Below are positions 8,110-17,396 of a stretch of 64,000 nucleotides of DNA, piece after piece. The translations under genes and the position numbers were made by a program. Below the pieces are notes generated by a model. That model worked only from the letters and a program-made list of their open reading frames with translations. It was not told the DNA's origin and did no database searches. Origin of the DNA: Paeniglutamicibacter psychrophenolicus (GTDB lineage: Bacteria > Actinomycetota > Actinomycetes > Actinomycetales > Micrococcaceae). Location of the stretch: NCBI RefSeq assembly GCF_030812255.1, contig NZ_JAUSSH010000004.1, positions 1 through 64,000 of the forward strand, in the 5' to 3' direction. The first letter of the stretch is position 1. Each line of letters begins with the position of its first letter.

Positions 8110-9363
8110 TTATTCCGGGGCACTGGATGTGCCCTCCGGAGCCTTGACTCCCTGGTCGATGGTAGTGGCCGGGAGTTCGGCACGCACCACCCAATCGCCG
8201 CGGACTCGCTTGGCGGAGAGGGTGCCGCCGAAGGCCGCCATCCGGTCGGACATGCCGACGATGCCCGAGCTGTGCCCGCCAATGTCGAAACCTTGGTCCA
8301 TGACGTGGCGGGGTAGCGAGTTGGCGATTTCCAGCCATACCCGGTCCCCGACCACGAGTGCCTCAATGCGGCATGCGGCATGCGGCTCCGCATGCTTGAC
8401 GATATTCGTCGTGGATTCCTGCAGAACCCTATACAGCGCGGCCTGCGCGGACTGCGGCAAGCCGGCAAGCCTCGGATCGGCCATGGTCTTCGTCGGATGG
8501 CCGAGGTCAATCAGCCGCTCGGCAAACACCTCGACACCGATGAGGATCTCCAGGCTGCTGGCTGCATTTCCCGCGGAGTCAACGAGCGATCCGTCCACGC
8601 GGGTCGCTGGCCCGTCCGATCGCAGGACGTTGAGCATGACGCGGAGGTCCTGCAGCGCCTCCTTCGAGGTGTTCCCAATGACCTTGAGCGCGGCTTGGGC
8701 AACTGCGGGGTCCCCCGAAAAACCTGCGGCCTTGGCCTGCATGGAAATCACTGTGATGTCATGGGCGACGATGTCATGCAGGTCCCTGGCGATGGCCTTG
8801 CGCTCGGCCTCCACGGCTTCTTGCTGCTTGCGGCGCAAATCCTCGATGCGTTTCCTGTCAGATTCGCGTTGCTCTTGGAACTTCCGGGCAAACAGTGCCA
8901 CAAAATAGGCCAGCAATATCAATGGCACAAGAAGAACCAAGAAGCCCACGTCTAGCGGTCGTACTACCACGATCAAGATGGCCCATAACAGCGAAAAGCA
9001 TAGATATCGAAGCGAGAACTTGCGTATCTGGGTCAGCGTAACCAGCCCAAGGAGCAAGGGCACAACGAGTAGGGCAAAAAGATATTTTCCCACGATCAGG
9101 CTCAAAATCATGGCAAGAACAGAAATAATGGCTGCCGCCCCTGCCCGAGCCCACAGCAGCCCGAGCGCAAGAGCGAAGGCAACGCTTACGAGACTTTCCA
9201 TTGCACGATCCCGAAACCGCGAAGGATCAGTCTCACTGAGCAAACTTATGATGTCTGTAACCAGCAATAGCGCGACGATCCCGCTGGCAATGAGAAGTAT
9301 CGTCCGCCCCAAAGGGGCGGACGATGGCTCAATGGCGCTGGGTGGAGAATGTGGTCGTTTCAC
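8110..9363 (-). CDS. Sensor histidine kinase (HisKA_3 / NarL-type)
   Basis: A 417-residue membrane kinase. Residues about 20-160 form roughly six transmembrane helices with little extracytoplasmic sequence. A coiled-coil linker rich in Glu/Arg/Lys (161-190) leads to the HisKA_3 box RDLHDIVAHD with phospho-acceptor H196. The HATPase_c domain follows with N-box TTNIVKHAEPHA and G-box GIVGMSDRMAAFGG. The cognate regulator is very likely the LuxR-type protein at 9730, encoded divergently with only a small secreted-peptide gene between them. The mostly membrane-embedded sensor, resembling DesK-like and peptide-sensing kinases, leaves the stimulus open (envelope stress or a ligand within the membrane). 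Confidence 0.9.
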   Translation of the reverse strand: MKRPHSPPSAIEPSSAPLGRTILLIASGIVALLLVTDIISLLSETDPSRFRDRAMESLVSVAFALALGLLWARAGAAAIISVLAMILSLIVGKYLFALLVVPLLLGLVTLTQIRKFSLRYLCFSLLWAILIVVVRPLDVGFLVLLVPLILLAYFVALFARKFQEQRESDRKRIEDLRRKQQEAVEAERKAIARDLHDIVAHDITVISMQAKAAGFSGDPAVAQAALKVIGNTSKEALQDLRVMLNVLRSDGPATRVDGSLVDSAGNAASSLEILIGVEVFAERLIDLGHPTKTMADPRLAGLPQSAQAALYRVLQESTTNIVKHAEPHAACRIEALVVGDRVWLEIANSLPRHVMDQGFDIGGHSSGIVGMSDRMAAFGGTLSAKRVRGDWVVRAELPATTIDQGVKAPEGTSSAPE

Positions 9364-9380
9364 AATCCCATTCTCACTGA

Positions 9381-9410
9381 AAGCAGGGCTCCTGTCTGCG
9401 AGCCCTGCTT
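9381..9410 (-). terminator. Hairpin terminator downstream of the small secreted peptide gene
   Basis: Perfect 10-bp arms AAGCAGGGCT (9381-9390) and AGCCCTGCTT (9401-9410) around a 10-nt loop. It lies between the stop of the peptide gene (9421) and the start of the kinase gene (9363), so it should uncouple peptide expression from the kinase. Confidence 0.7.
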
Positions 9411-9420
9411 TCTGACGCGG

Positions 9421-9627
9421 TTAGCGGCACAGAGCGCCGAGGTTACGGCAAACCCAGTCGTTGAAAGCATCAGACATCCCGGCAGGCGAAGCGACAGGCA
9501 ACGAGCCACCTTGGGAAATAGGCCCCGAGACAACGGCGGCCTGGGCGGGAATGGCGGCCGGCAGCAACAAGGCAGCGGACATGGTTACAGCAGCGAAGAT
9601 ACGAGTTTTACGAGTCATGTTGCTCAT
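9421..9627 (-). CDS. Small secreted peptide with two C-terminal cysteines
   Basis: A 68-residue product with a clear Sec signal peptide: basic MTRKTR start, a hydrophobic run AAVTMSAALLLPAA, and a signal-peptidase site after IPAQA. The predicted mature part is about 38 residues (begins AVVSGPISQGG) and ends NDWVCRNLGALCR, with two cysteines six residues apart that could form a disulfide loop. I do not recognise a family. The gene sits between a histidine kinase and its probable response regulator and has its own terminator, so a signalling or accessory-ligand role is plausible. Starts at 9645, 9627 and 9618 are all possible; 9627 is chosen for a weak GGGA element upstream. The signal peptide is kept in all three. 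Confidence 0.65.
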   Translation of the reverse strand: MSNMTRKTRIFAAVTMSAALLLPAAIPAQAAVVSGPISQGGSLPVASPAGMSDAFNDWVCRNLGALCR

Positions 9628-9676
9628 TCTTGCACTTATTCCCATAAGTCAACAGGTGTTTTCCCAAAAGTTCATG

Positions 9677-9729
9677 TTGTTATCCATCAAAGACGCTGAT
9701 ATACCCAAAAGATCACTAGACTCAAGACT
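9677..9729 (+). promoter_or_regulatory. Promoter region of the response regulator gene
   Basis: Two overlapping readings are possible in this AT-rich gap. TTGTTA (9677-9682), 17 bp, then TATACC (9700-9705) gives a conventional promoter with an ~18-nt leader. Alternatively TAGACT (9717-9722) ends 7 nt before the GTG at 9730, which has no ribosome site, suggesting a leaderless transcript. Confidence 0.45.
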
Positions 9730-10401
9730 GTGACCGACATCCGAGTTCTTGTGGTTGATAACGAACCACTCATGCGCCAAGCCCTCAAGATCATCCTTGA
9801 AGCCGCCCCGGGGTTTCAGTGGCTTGGAGAAGCGACAAACGGCATTGAAGCCGTCGACTTCTGCGTGGGCAACAACCCGGATGTAATCCTCATGGACATG
9901 CAAATGCCCCGCATGGACGGCGTTGAAGCAACCAGCATCATCACCACAAATTACCCGGGCATTGGCGTACTTGCCATCACCGCTTTTTCCTCGGAAGAAT
10001 ACCTGGTCCCGGCTCTTCGCGCAGGAGCCGCGGGTTACCTGGTCAAGGACGCCGAGCCCACGGAAATCCTCGCAGCCATTCAGGCAGTACAAGACGGAAG
10101 CGCGGCGATCTCCGCGTCGGTGTCGCAGGACCTTATTCGCGCAATCCGCGAAGCCCACGATGTGAAGCCCAGCAGTTCCATCGGGACGAACCCCATGGCA
10201 TTGTCCGAGCGGGAGCAGGAAGTTCTCCAACTACTCGCACGGGGCAGAAACAATCCGGAGATGGCCGCAGAATTGCACATTTCCGAGGCAACCGTGAAAG
10301 CCCACCTGAGCCGGGTCATGGCAAAATTCGGCGTTCGCGACAGGGTCCAGGCCCTGATCCGGGCCGCGCAGTACGGTCTGGTCGAGCTTCATATGGACTA
10401 A
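9730..10401 (+). CDS. LuxR/NarL-family response regulator
   Basis: A 223-residue two-domain regulator. The receiver domain has the acidic pair VVDNE, phospho-acceptor D56 in ILMDMQMPRMDG, a switch residue in AITAFSS and K at VKDAEP. The C-terminal GerE/LuxR helix-turn-helix is LSEREQEVLQLLARG followed by HISEATVKAHLSRV. It almost certainly pairs with the HisKA_3 kinase at 8110-9363, encoded divergently. The GTG at 9730 is used because the receiver domain begins at once and there is no room for an earlier start. Targets are not visible; the neighbouring peptide gene and the BCCT transporter downstream are candidates. Confidence 0.92.
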   Translation: MTDIRVLVVDNEPLMRQALKIILEAAPGFQWLGEATNGIEAVDFCVGNNPDVILMDMQMPRMDGVEATSIITTNYPGIGVLAITAFSSEEYLVPALRAGAAGYLVKDAEPTEILAAIQAVQDGSAAISASVSQDLIRAIREAHDVKPSSSIGTNPMALSEREQEVLQLLARGRNNPEMAAELHISEATVKAHLSRVMAKFGVRDRVQALIRAAQYGLVELHMD

Positions 10402-10571
10402 CCATTCGACGAACGGCTCTGGGGTGCTCCGAGCGCTTCACCACCAACGCCTTGTGCGGTTCCGAATCCGACGCCTGAACCGTACGCAGGGGGCTTACCT
10501 TTATCTGGAAAACCTTGTAGTTTTTCCTCAGGTGAACCCCAATCCATAGGTCCTCAAAGTTTCGCAAATTT

Positions 10572-10587
10572 GGTGGTGAATACCACC
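10572..10587 (+). promoter_or_regulatory. Inverted repeat in the BCCT leader
   Basis: GGTGGT-gaat-ACCACC, perfect 6-bp arms with a 4-nt spacer, 41 bp upstream of the transporter ATG. It may be an operator or an RNA hairpin in the leader. No ribosome site stands out close to the ATG. Confidence 0.3.
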
Positions 10588-10628
10588 TTTCTTGTTGGTC
10601 GCCCCCTCCTACCCCTTAGGCTCGGAAA

Positions 10629-12410
10629 ATGACAACCGAACAGACAAAGACGAGTACATCGCCCCGTGTACACCGGTGGGTCTTCTGGCCCGCGGCCATC
10701 ATCACCATTGTTTTTGCCACGTTCGCCATGACCATGCCCGGTACGGCAGAGTCATTCTTCTCATCCATCCAGACGAAGATCATCGGATACTTCAACTGGT
10801 ACTACGTCCTGATTGCAACGGGCTTTGTGGTGTTCAGTCTCTGGCTGGGATTCGGGAAATTCGGCGAGATCAAGCTCGGCAAGGACGAAGACGAACCGGA
10901 GTTCTCCCTGGGTTCCTGGTTCTCGCTTCTCTTTGCCGCAGGGATGGGCATCGGCCTGGTTTTCTACGGCGTCTCCGAGCCGCTGAGCCACTTTGCCTCA
11001 CCCAAACCCGGCGCTTCGGGGTCCCCGGCAGATCTTGCCCAACAGGCCCAGGCCCAAACGTTCCTGCACTGGGGCGTCCATGCGTGGTCGATCTACGTTG
11101 TCATCGGGTTGGCCCTGGCCTACGCGATCCACCGGCGAGGCCGACCCATTTCGATCCGCTGGACCCTCGAACCATTGCTGGGTCGCAAGGTCCATGGCGG
11201 CCTCGGCAACCTCATTGACGTCGTAGCCCTGGTCGGCACGATCTTCGGTGTGGCCACCTCGCTGGGCTTGGGCGTCCTGCAGATCAGTGCCGGCCTGGAA
11301 AGCGCCGGCATGGTCAAGGCCTCCCAATTCATCGACATCGTCATCATTGCCGTCGTCACCTGCCTGGTGCTCTTCTCCGTGCTTTCGGGCGTTGGCAAGG
11401 GCATGAAGTGGCTCTCGAACACCAACCTGATCTTGGCCGGGGTGTTCGTCGTCTTCCTGCTGGTTGTTGGCCCCACGCAATTCCTTCTGCGCAACTTCGT
11501 GCAGTCGATCGGCAACTACCTGCAAAACTTCCTTGCCATGTCCTTTAACGTCAGCGCCTTCACCGGTGCCGAAGGCGAAGCCTGGCAGGGCGTGTGGACC
11601 ACGTTCTACTGGGGCTGGTGGATTTCCTGGGCCCCGTTCGTGGGCATCTTCATCGCCAGGATCTCCCGCGGCCGCACGGTGCGCCAGTTCGTTGGCGGAG
11701 TCATCCTGGTCCCCACGGTTGTCACCATGCTGTGGTTCGCCGTCCTGGGAGGAACCGCGATCTACGGCCAGCTGCAAGGCACCGGGAACCTCGTGGCTGA
11801 GGACCGCTCGATCGACACCGAAGGCGCGTTGTTCGCCATGCTGGACACCTTGCCGGCCGGTGCCGTGCTGACGGTCGGGGCAATCATCATGATTGTCATC
11901 TTCTTCGTCACCTCGGCCGACTCGGGCGCACTGGTCATGGGCATGATCGCCACCGGCGGCGACGTGGAACCGAAGAACTGGATCCGCATTTTCTTCACGC
12001 TGGCCACTTCCCTGTTGGCTGCTTCGCTGCTCATATCCGGAGGCCTCGAAGCGCTCAAGACCGCAGCCATCGTCATCGCGTTGCCCTTCAGCATTGTCTT
12101 GATCATGATCTGCTGGGCGACATACCGGGCGTTCTCCCGTGAAGTGAAGGTCTATGAGAAGGCCCGACGGATGGCGTTCGTGGACCACATCGGTGACTTC
12201 TACGGGTTGGAAGTTGAAGGCCCGAACCGGGATTCGCAGCTGCTCAATCTCCAGAACCTGACGGCAAGGCTGCGCCGGGCCGTTCCGCAGGGTCGTCGAG
12301 CCGATGCCACGGTGCCGGCTGTCCTTGTTGGCGCGACAGCTGTCCATGGCGCAGACGCACCCATGGCCGATGCCGGACAGCCCGGAGTGCACCCCAAGTC
12401 CACCGACTAG
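10629..12410 (+). CDS. BCCT-family transporter (glycine betaine / choline / carnitine)
   Basis: A 593-residue secondary transporter with twelve predicted transmembrane helices. BCCT hallmarks are visible: the early GMGIGLVFYGVSEPLSHF segment (ion and substrate path), the family signature WTTFYWGWWISWAPFVGIFIARISRGRT split over TM8, and the Trp-rich box that cages the quaternary ammonium. It moves trimethylammonium compounds with Na+ or H+ and usually serves osmoprotection or choline catabolism. The C-terminal ~85 residues are hydrophilic and could sense osmotic state as in BetP. It stands alone. Its stop codon is followed almost at once by the G/C homopolymer block, so its downstream context is unreliable. 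Confidence 0.93.
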   Translation: MTTEQTKTSTSPRVHRWVFWPAAIITIVFATFAMTMPGTAESFFSSIQTKIIGYFNWYYVLIATGFVVFSLWLGFGKFGEIKLGKDEDEPEFSLGSWFSLLFAAGMGIGLVFYGVSEPLSHFASPKPGASGSPADLAQQAQAQTFLHWGVHAWSIYVVIGLALAYAIHRRGRPISIRWTLEPLLGRKVHGGLGNLIDVVALVGTIFGVATSLGLGVLQISAGLESAGMVKASQFIDIVIIAVVTCLVLFSVLSGVGKGMKWLSNTNLILAGVFVVFLLVVGPTQFLLRNFVQSIGNYLQNFLAMSFNVSAFTGAEGEAWQGVWTTFYWGWWISWAPFVGIFIARISRGRTVRQFVGGVILVPTVVTMLWFAVLGGTAIYGQLQGTGNLVAEDRSIDTEGALFAMLDTLPAGAVLTVGAIIMIVIFFVTSADSGALVMGMIATGGDVEPKNWIRIFFTLATSLLAASLLISGGLEALKTAAIVIALPFSIVLIMICWATYRAFSREVKVYEKARRMAFVDHIGDFYGLEVEGPNRDSQLLNLQNLTARLRRAVPQGRRADATVPAVLVGATAVHGADAPMADAGQPGVHPKSTD

Positions 12411-12733
<323 letters not shown>

Positions 12734-14464
12734 TCAGCCCGATTCGTCGGTGTCCTTCTGCTGCGCCGGGCCAAACACCTTGGCCACGGGGCCCTGCGGG
12801 GTTGTCCGTGCGCCAAGCTCCGGGTGGTGGAGGTCAAGGGCCGGGCGCTCGGAACGGATGCGCGGGATCGAGCTGAAGTTGTGGCGCGGCGGCGGGCAGG
12901 AGGTTGCCCATTCCAGCGACCCGCCAAAGCCCCACGGATCGTCCACCACCACCTTCTTCCCGTTCCGGTGCGTGGTCCACACGTTCCAGAAGAACGGGAT
13001 CATCGAGGCTCCCAGGATGAAGGAGAACACCGAGGAGAATTGGTTCATCGTTGTGAACCCGTCTTCCGGAAGGTAATCCGCATAGCGACGCGGCATCCCC
13101 ATGACGCCCAGCCAATGCTGGATCAGGAACGTTCCGTGGAAGCCCACGAACAGCATCCAGAAGTGGATCTTGCCCAATCGCTCGTTGAGCATCTTGCCGG
13201 TCCACTTCGCCCACCAGAAGTAGAAGCCCGCGAACATCGCGAACACCACGGTTCCGAAGACGACGTAGTGGAAATGGGCGACGACGAAGTAGGTGTCTGT
13301 CACATGGAAGTCCAGGCCCGGTGCCGACAGGACGATGCCGGTCAGGCCGCCGAAGAGGAAGGTCACCAGGAATCCGATGCTCCAGAGCATCGGGGTTTCG
13401 AAGGTGACAGAGCCTCGCCAGAGGGTGCCGATCCAGTTGAAGAACTTCACGCCCGTGGGCACCGCGATCAGCATGGTCATGAAGGCGAAGAACGGCAGCA
13501 TGACCTGGCCGGTGGCGTACATGTGGTGGGCCCAGACGGAAATCGAAAGCGCAGCGATCGAGATGGTGGCAAAGATCAGGCCCTTGTAGCCGAAGATCGG
13601 CTTGCGGGAGAACACCGGGAAGATCTCCGTGACGATGCCAAAGAACGGCAACGCAATGATGTAGACCTCGGGGTGCCCGAAGAACCAGAACAGGTGCTGC
13701 CACAGCATCGGGCCGCCCGCTTCCGGATCATACACATGCGCACCGAACCGCCTGTCCGCACCCAGGGCGAACAGCGCCGCCGCCAGCGGCGGGAACGCCA
13801 TCAGGATCATGATCGCGGTGATCAGCGTGTTCCACGTGAAAATGGGCATGCGCCACATGGTCATGCCAGGTGCACGTAGGCAGATGATCGTGGTGATGAA
13901 GTTGACCGCGCCCAGGATGGTGCCGAAGCCCGACAGCGCCAGGCCGAAGACCCAGAGGTCACCGCCGATGCCGGGGCTGAAGGTGGTGTTCGACAACGGT
14001 GCATACCCGGTCCAGCCAAACGCCGCCGCGCCCTGCGGGGCCAGGAAGCCCGAGATCGCGATGGTCGAGCCAAAGAGGAAGAACCAGAAGGCCAGCGCGT
14101 TGAGCCTGGGAAACGCGACGTCGGGCGCCCCGATCTGCAGCGGCATCATCACGTTGGCGAAACCGGCAAAAAGCGGCGTCGCGAACATCAGCAACATCAA
14201 CGTGCCATGCATGGTGAACAGCTGGTTGTATTGTTCCTTGGTCTGCACGATCTGCAGGCCGGGGTCGAACAATTCGGCCCTCATCAGCATCGCCATCACG
14301 CCGGCCAGGCAGAAGAAGGTGAACGAGGCAATCAGGTACATGTACCCGATCTTCTTGTGGTCGGTGGTCGTGAGCCAGCCGACGATCATCCGCCCCTTGC
14401 TCAGCGGGACTGCCCGTGGCTGGTCGCGGGTCAGTTCATCCGTTGCGTATTCATAGGTTGCCAT
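12734..14464 (-). CDS. ctaD: Cytochrome c oxidase subunit I (aa3-type)
   Basis: A 576-residue twelve-helix haem-copper oxidase subunit. Present are the low-spin haem ligand in TMHGTLML, the CuB His with the D-channel Glu in WFFGHPEVY, the CuB His pair in WAHHMYATG, the K-channel region [10 protein letters not shown], and the two haem ligands in [11 protein letters not shown]. It reduces O2 to water and pumps protons in the cytoplasmic membrane. Length and the hydrophilic C-terminal tail are typical of actinobacterial CtaD. It is solitary: ctaC, ctaE, ctaF and qcr genes are not nearby, so it may be a second copy or an orphan subunit, as in actinobacteria where ctaD lies apart from the rest. 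Confidence 0.95.
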   Translation of the reverse strand: MATYEYATDELTRDQPRAVPLSKGRMIVGWLTTTDHKKIGYMYLIASFTFFCLAGVMAMLMRAELFDPGLQIVQTKEQYNQLFTMHGTLMLLMFATPLFAGFANVMMPLQIGAPDVAFPRLNALAFWFFLFGSTIAISGFLAPQGAAAFGWTGYAPLSNTTFSPGIGGDLWVFGLALSGFGTILGAVNFITTIICLRAPGMTMWRMPIFTWNTLITAIMILMAFPPLAAALFALGADRRFGAHVYDPEAGGPMLWQHLFWFFGHPEVYIIALPFFGIVTEIFPVFSRKPIFGYKGLIFATISIAALSISVWAHHMYATGQVMLPFFAFMTMLIAVPTGVKFFNWIGTLWRGSVTFETPMLWSIGFLVTFLFGGLTGIVLSAPGLDFHVTDTYFVVAHFHYVVFGTVVFAMFAGFYFWWAKWTGKMLNERLGKIHFWMLFVGFHGTFLIQHWLGVMGMPRRYADYLPEDGFTTMNQFSSVFSFILGASMIPFFWNVWTTHRNGKKVVVDDPWGFGGSLEWATSCPPPRHNFSSIPRIRSERPALDLHHPELGARTTPQGPVAKVFGPAQQKDTDESG

Positions 14465-14650
14465 TTTTCATCTCACGGTTTCCCCAAACGACGCGGCAGG
14501 CACCCGACGTTCCCCGGCCGGGCATCCGATCCACGAAGTTTCTGTGGTTCGAAATGTGTGGTTCTTCCCCAGCATGCTCTTCTTTGGGCCAAGTTGCTAG
14601 GGCTGGCCGACGGCTGGCACCGGTGCCGGCAGCCACGTCCGGGGCAGGAC

Positions 14651-15904
14651 TCAGCCGCCGAACCGAAGCCTTGTCGCGCGGTATCCCAGTCCCACGGCGA
14701 ACATGACCAGTCCGCCGATGACGGCGGAGGCCGGAAGCGTGGCGACGAGCACCGCGCAGCCCGCGGTCCCGGCGACACCCAGCCACACGGGCGCCAACCG
14801 CTCGTTCTTTGGTTGCTTCGCGGCCGAGATGTTGGCGATCAGGTAGTAGACCAGGACCCCGAACGACGAGAAGCCAATGGCCGTGCCCAGGTCGAAGAAC
14901 GCGATGAGCGCCAGGATCGCGGCACCGACGACGAGTTCGGCCCTCAGGGGTGTGGAAAACCGCGGGTGCACGGCTGAAAGGGCCCGAGGCAGGTCGTTCT
15001 CCCTGGCCATGGCCATGGCGGTGCGTCCGATCCCTGCCACCAGGGCCAGCAAGGCACCCAGGGAGGCCAGCGCCGCCGCAACCTGGACCAGCGGAAGCGC
15101 CCAGGAGTCCCCCACCGCGGTCGCCAGCGGCTTGGGGCTTTGGGCAATGCCGGCCGTCCCCAGGACATTGATCAGCACCAGAGCCACCGCGGCATAGAGG
15201 ACCACCACGATGCCGAGCCCGATTCCGATGGCCCTCGGAATGCTCTTGGACGGGTTCCGCACTTCTTCCCCCAGGGTCGCGATGCGCGCATAACCGGCAA
15301 ACGCGAAGAACAACAACCCCGCTCCCTGCAAGACGCCAAAAACCCCGTGGTCGGTACCGGCAACGTATTCCGGCGGAGCATGTCCTCCCGCCAGGATCAC
15401 GATCAGGACCACGGCCAGAAGCGCCAGGACCGCGGTGACGATGATTCTGGCCGCGGCCGCCGTGCGGGTAACGCCCAGGCAGTTGACGCCCACGAGCACC
15501 GCCACAGCCACAGCGGCCACCGGTTTCACCCAGGGTCCGGGGACCGTGTAGGTGGCAAAGGTCAATGCCATGGCTGCCGCGGATGCAGTCTTGCCGACCA
15601 CGAACCCCCACCCGGCAATGAAACCGGGCCACGGCCCCAGCACCTCCCGCCCATAGGCGTAGGTGCCGCCGGAAGTCGGGTAGCGTGCCGCGAGCTGCGC
15701 GCTGGAACGAGCATTGGCATAGGCAATCGCGGAGGCAAGAACGAGGGAGACCAAGAGCGCGGAGCCGGCCGCGGAGGCCGCGGGCGTGAAGGCCGAAAAC
15801 AGGCCCGCCCCGATCATCGCCCCCAGCCCGATCATGACCGCGTCAAAGGTGCCCAACCGTCGCTGAAGACCTGGTACCACTTTTTCCCCATCCTGAGTTC
15901 GCAT
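14651..15904 (-). CDS. APC-family amino acid permease
   Basis: A 417-residue protein with about twelve transmembrane helices. The N-terminus has the APC signature FDAVMIGLGAMIGAGLF; the middle carries LFFAFAGYARIATLGEEVRNP, the conserved helix-6 region followed by the Glu-Glu-Val motif. It is closest in appearance to the YfnA/CAT-like cationic or branched amino acid permeases. The substrate is not determinable. A TTG codon six bases upstream of the ATG could also start translation; neither has a clear ribosome site. It is divergent from the exonuclease gene at 16032. Confidence 0.85.
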   Translation of the reverse strand: MRTQDGEKVVPGLQRRLGTFDAVMIGLGAMIGAGLFSAFTPAASAAGSALLVSLVLASAIAYANARSSAQLAARYPTSGGTYAYGREVLGPWPGFIAGWGFVVGKTASAAAMALTFATYTVPGPWVKPVAAVAVAVLVGVNCLGVTRTAAAARIIVTAVLALLAVVLIVILAGGHAPPEYVAGTDHGVFGVLQGAGLLFFAFAGYARIATLGEEVRNPSKSIPRAIGIGLGIVVVLYAAVALVLINVLGTAGIAQSPKPLATAVGDSWALPLVQVAAALASLGALLALVAGIGRTAMAMARENDLPRALSAVHPRFSTPLRAELVVGAAILALIAFFDLGTAIGFSSFGVLVYYLIANISAAKQPKNERLAPVWLGVAGTAGCAVLVATLPASAVIGGLVMFAVGLGYRATRLRFGG

Positions 15905-16031
15905 GCACAAGATCTACTACACGAAAGTTAACACCCGGTGGGCCCCAAACACCGGACCCGAGTCCCACGGCCCTGCCGGTTGGCCTAGGATCAAAACACA
16001 TCGTCGGATACGGGCAGGGAGCGGGGCCTCC

Positions 16032-17279
16032 ATGGCACAAGGATATTTTGCCGTGATTGACACGGAAACCACGGGACTTTTCCCGGGAAACCACGACCGC
16101 ATTGCGGAAATTGCCGTCATCACACTCGACCGCTCGGGCACCGTCCTGGATCGGTGGGAAACGCTGGTCAACCCCGAACGGGACCTGGGCAAGCAATCGA
16201 TCCACGGGATCCGTGCCAAGGACATCCTCGAGGCACCGCGCTTCGTCGACATCGCCCAGGAGCTTGACTGGCGGCTGTCCGGAACCATCGTCGTCGCGCA
16301 CAACCTCGGCTTCGACGCCCGCTTCCTCGGCGCCGAATTCCAGCGCGCGGGGCTGGCCCTGCCGGACTTCTACCTGCCCCGAGGCCTGTGCACCATGCAA
16401 ATGGCCCACGAATACCTGCCCGGCGCCGGGCGTTCCCTGCAGGACTGCTGCGATTCGTTCAGCATCGAGCTGCGCCATGCGCACAGCGCCGGGGACGACG
16501 CGGAGGCCACCGCCGTGCTCTTGTCCCGGTACATGGAGCTTGACCCGGACCTGGACGACTGGGACTACCTGCTGGAGCAGGCAGCGGCCACCAGCTGGAA
16601 CGTAGATACTCCTCCCGCGCTGTTTGCACCCGTGCACCGCTCCACGGAGGGAACCAGGGAAACCCACTTCGTCGACCGGATCGTGGTTCGCCTGCCCGAA
16701 ATCACCGGGCCCGCCCAGCACCAGGAATACCTGGCGTTGCTCGACCGCGCACTGCTTGACAGGTATCTCTCGGCCCACGAGCAATCCGCCCTGGTGGCGA
16801 TGGCCGACGAGCTCGAATTGAGCAGGGCCACCGTCATCGAACTGCACCGCCAATATTTCTCCTCGATCGCCGACACCGCTTGGGCCGACGGTGTCCTCAC
16901 CCACGACGAGCTGCACGACCTGGCAACCATCGCCCAGCTGCTTGGCATCCCTTCCGCACAACTCGATGCCGCCACGCTGGCCAGGCCGGCCGGCCCGCCA
17001 CAGGCCCCCTTGCCGCAGCGGACGGCATCCTCGTTCCTGGAACCCGGGGACCTCGTCGTGCTCACCGGGGACATGACCCGGCCCCGGAGCGCCATCGAGG
17101 CCGAACTGGAATCCGCCGGGTTCAAGTCGCACCCGGCGGTGACGAAAAAGGTGAAGCTGTTGGTGGCCGCCGACCCGGACAGCCTCTCGGGCAAGGCCCG
17201 CAAGGCCAGGTCATACGGCATCCCGGTCGTTGGCGAAGATTACCTGTGGAACCAGGTCCTCCACCCGGCCGGGCGCTGA
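16032..17279 (+). CDS. DEDD 3'-5' exonuclease (DnaQ-like) with C-terminal BRCT domain
   Basis: A 415-residue protein. The N-terminal DnaQ-family exonuclease has ExoI VIDTETTG, ExoII VVAHNLGFDARFL and ExoIII HSAGDDAEATAVL, the full acidic set for two-metal catalysis. A helical middle region (about 200-310) contains an EF-like DGVLTHDELHDLATIA stretch resembling a TerB-like segment. The C-terminal ~80 residues form a BRCT domain (VVLTGDMTRPRSAIEAELE, KVKLLVAADPDSLSGKARKA, IPVVGEDYLW). The combination suggests a repair nuclease rather than the replicative proofreader. The ATG at 16032 is the first that precedes the exonuclease fold. It is followed 117 bp later by an unknown protein related to the one after the SNF2 gene. 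Confidence 0.9.
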   Translation: MAQGYFAVIDTETTGLFPGNHDRIAEIAVITLDRSGTVLDRWETLVNPERDLGKQSIHGIRAKDILEAPRFVDIAQELDWRLSGTIVVAHNLGFDARFLGAEFQRAGLALPDFYLPRGLCTMQMAHEYLPGAGRSLQDCCDSFSIELRHAHSAGDDAEATAVLLSRYMELDPDLDDWDYLLEQAAATSWNVDTPPALFAPVHRSTEGTRETHFVDRIVVRLPEITGPAQHQEYLALLDRALLDRYLSAHEQSALVAMADELELSRATVIELHRQYFSSIADTAWADGVLTHDELHDLATIAQLLGIPSAQLDAATLARPAGPPQAPLPQRTASSFLEPGDLVVLTGDMTRPRSAIEAELESAGFKSHPAVTKKVKLLVAADPDSLSGKARKARSYGIPVVGEDYLWNQVLHPAGR

Positions 17280-17396
17280 GGCGGCCGAGAAAACCTTCGT
17301 TCGCAGTACTAACGGCCCCGGCTCGCTAGTATGCTCAAATCGAAAGCGGCCCTGCCGTCATCATGAGGCATTGCCACGAATCCCGACACGTGTGGA

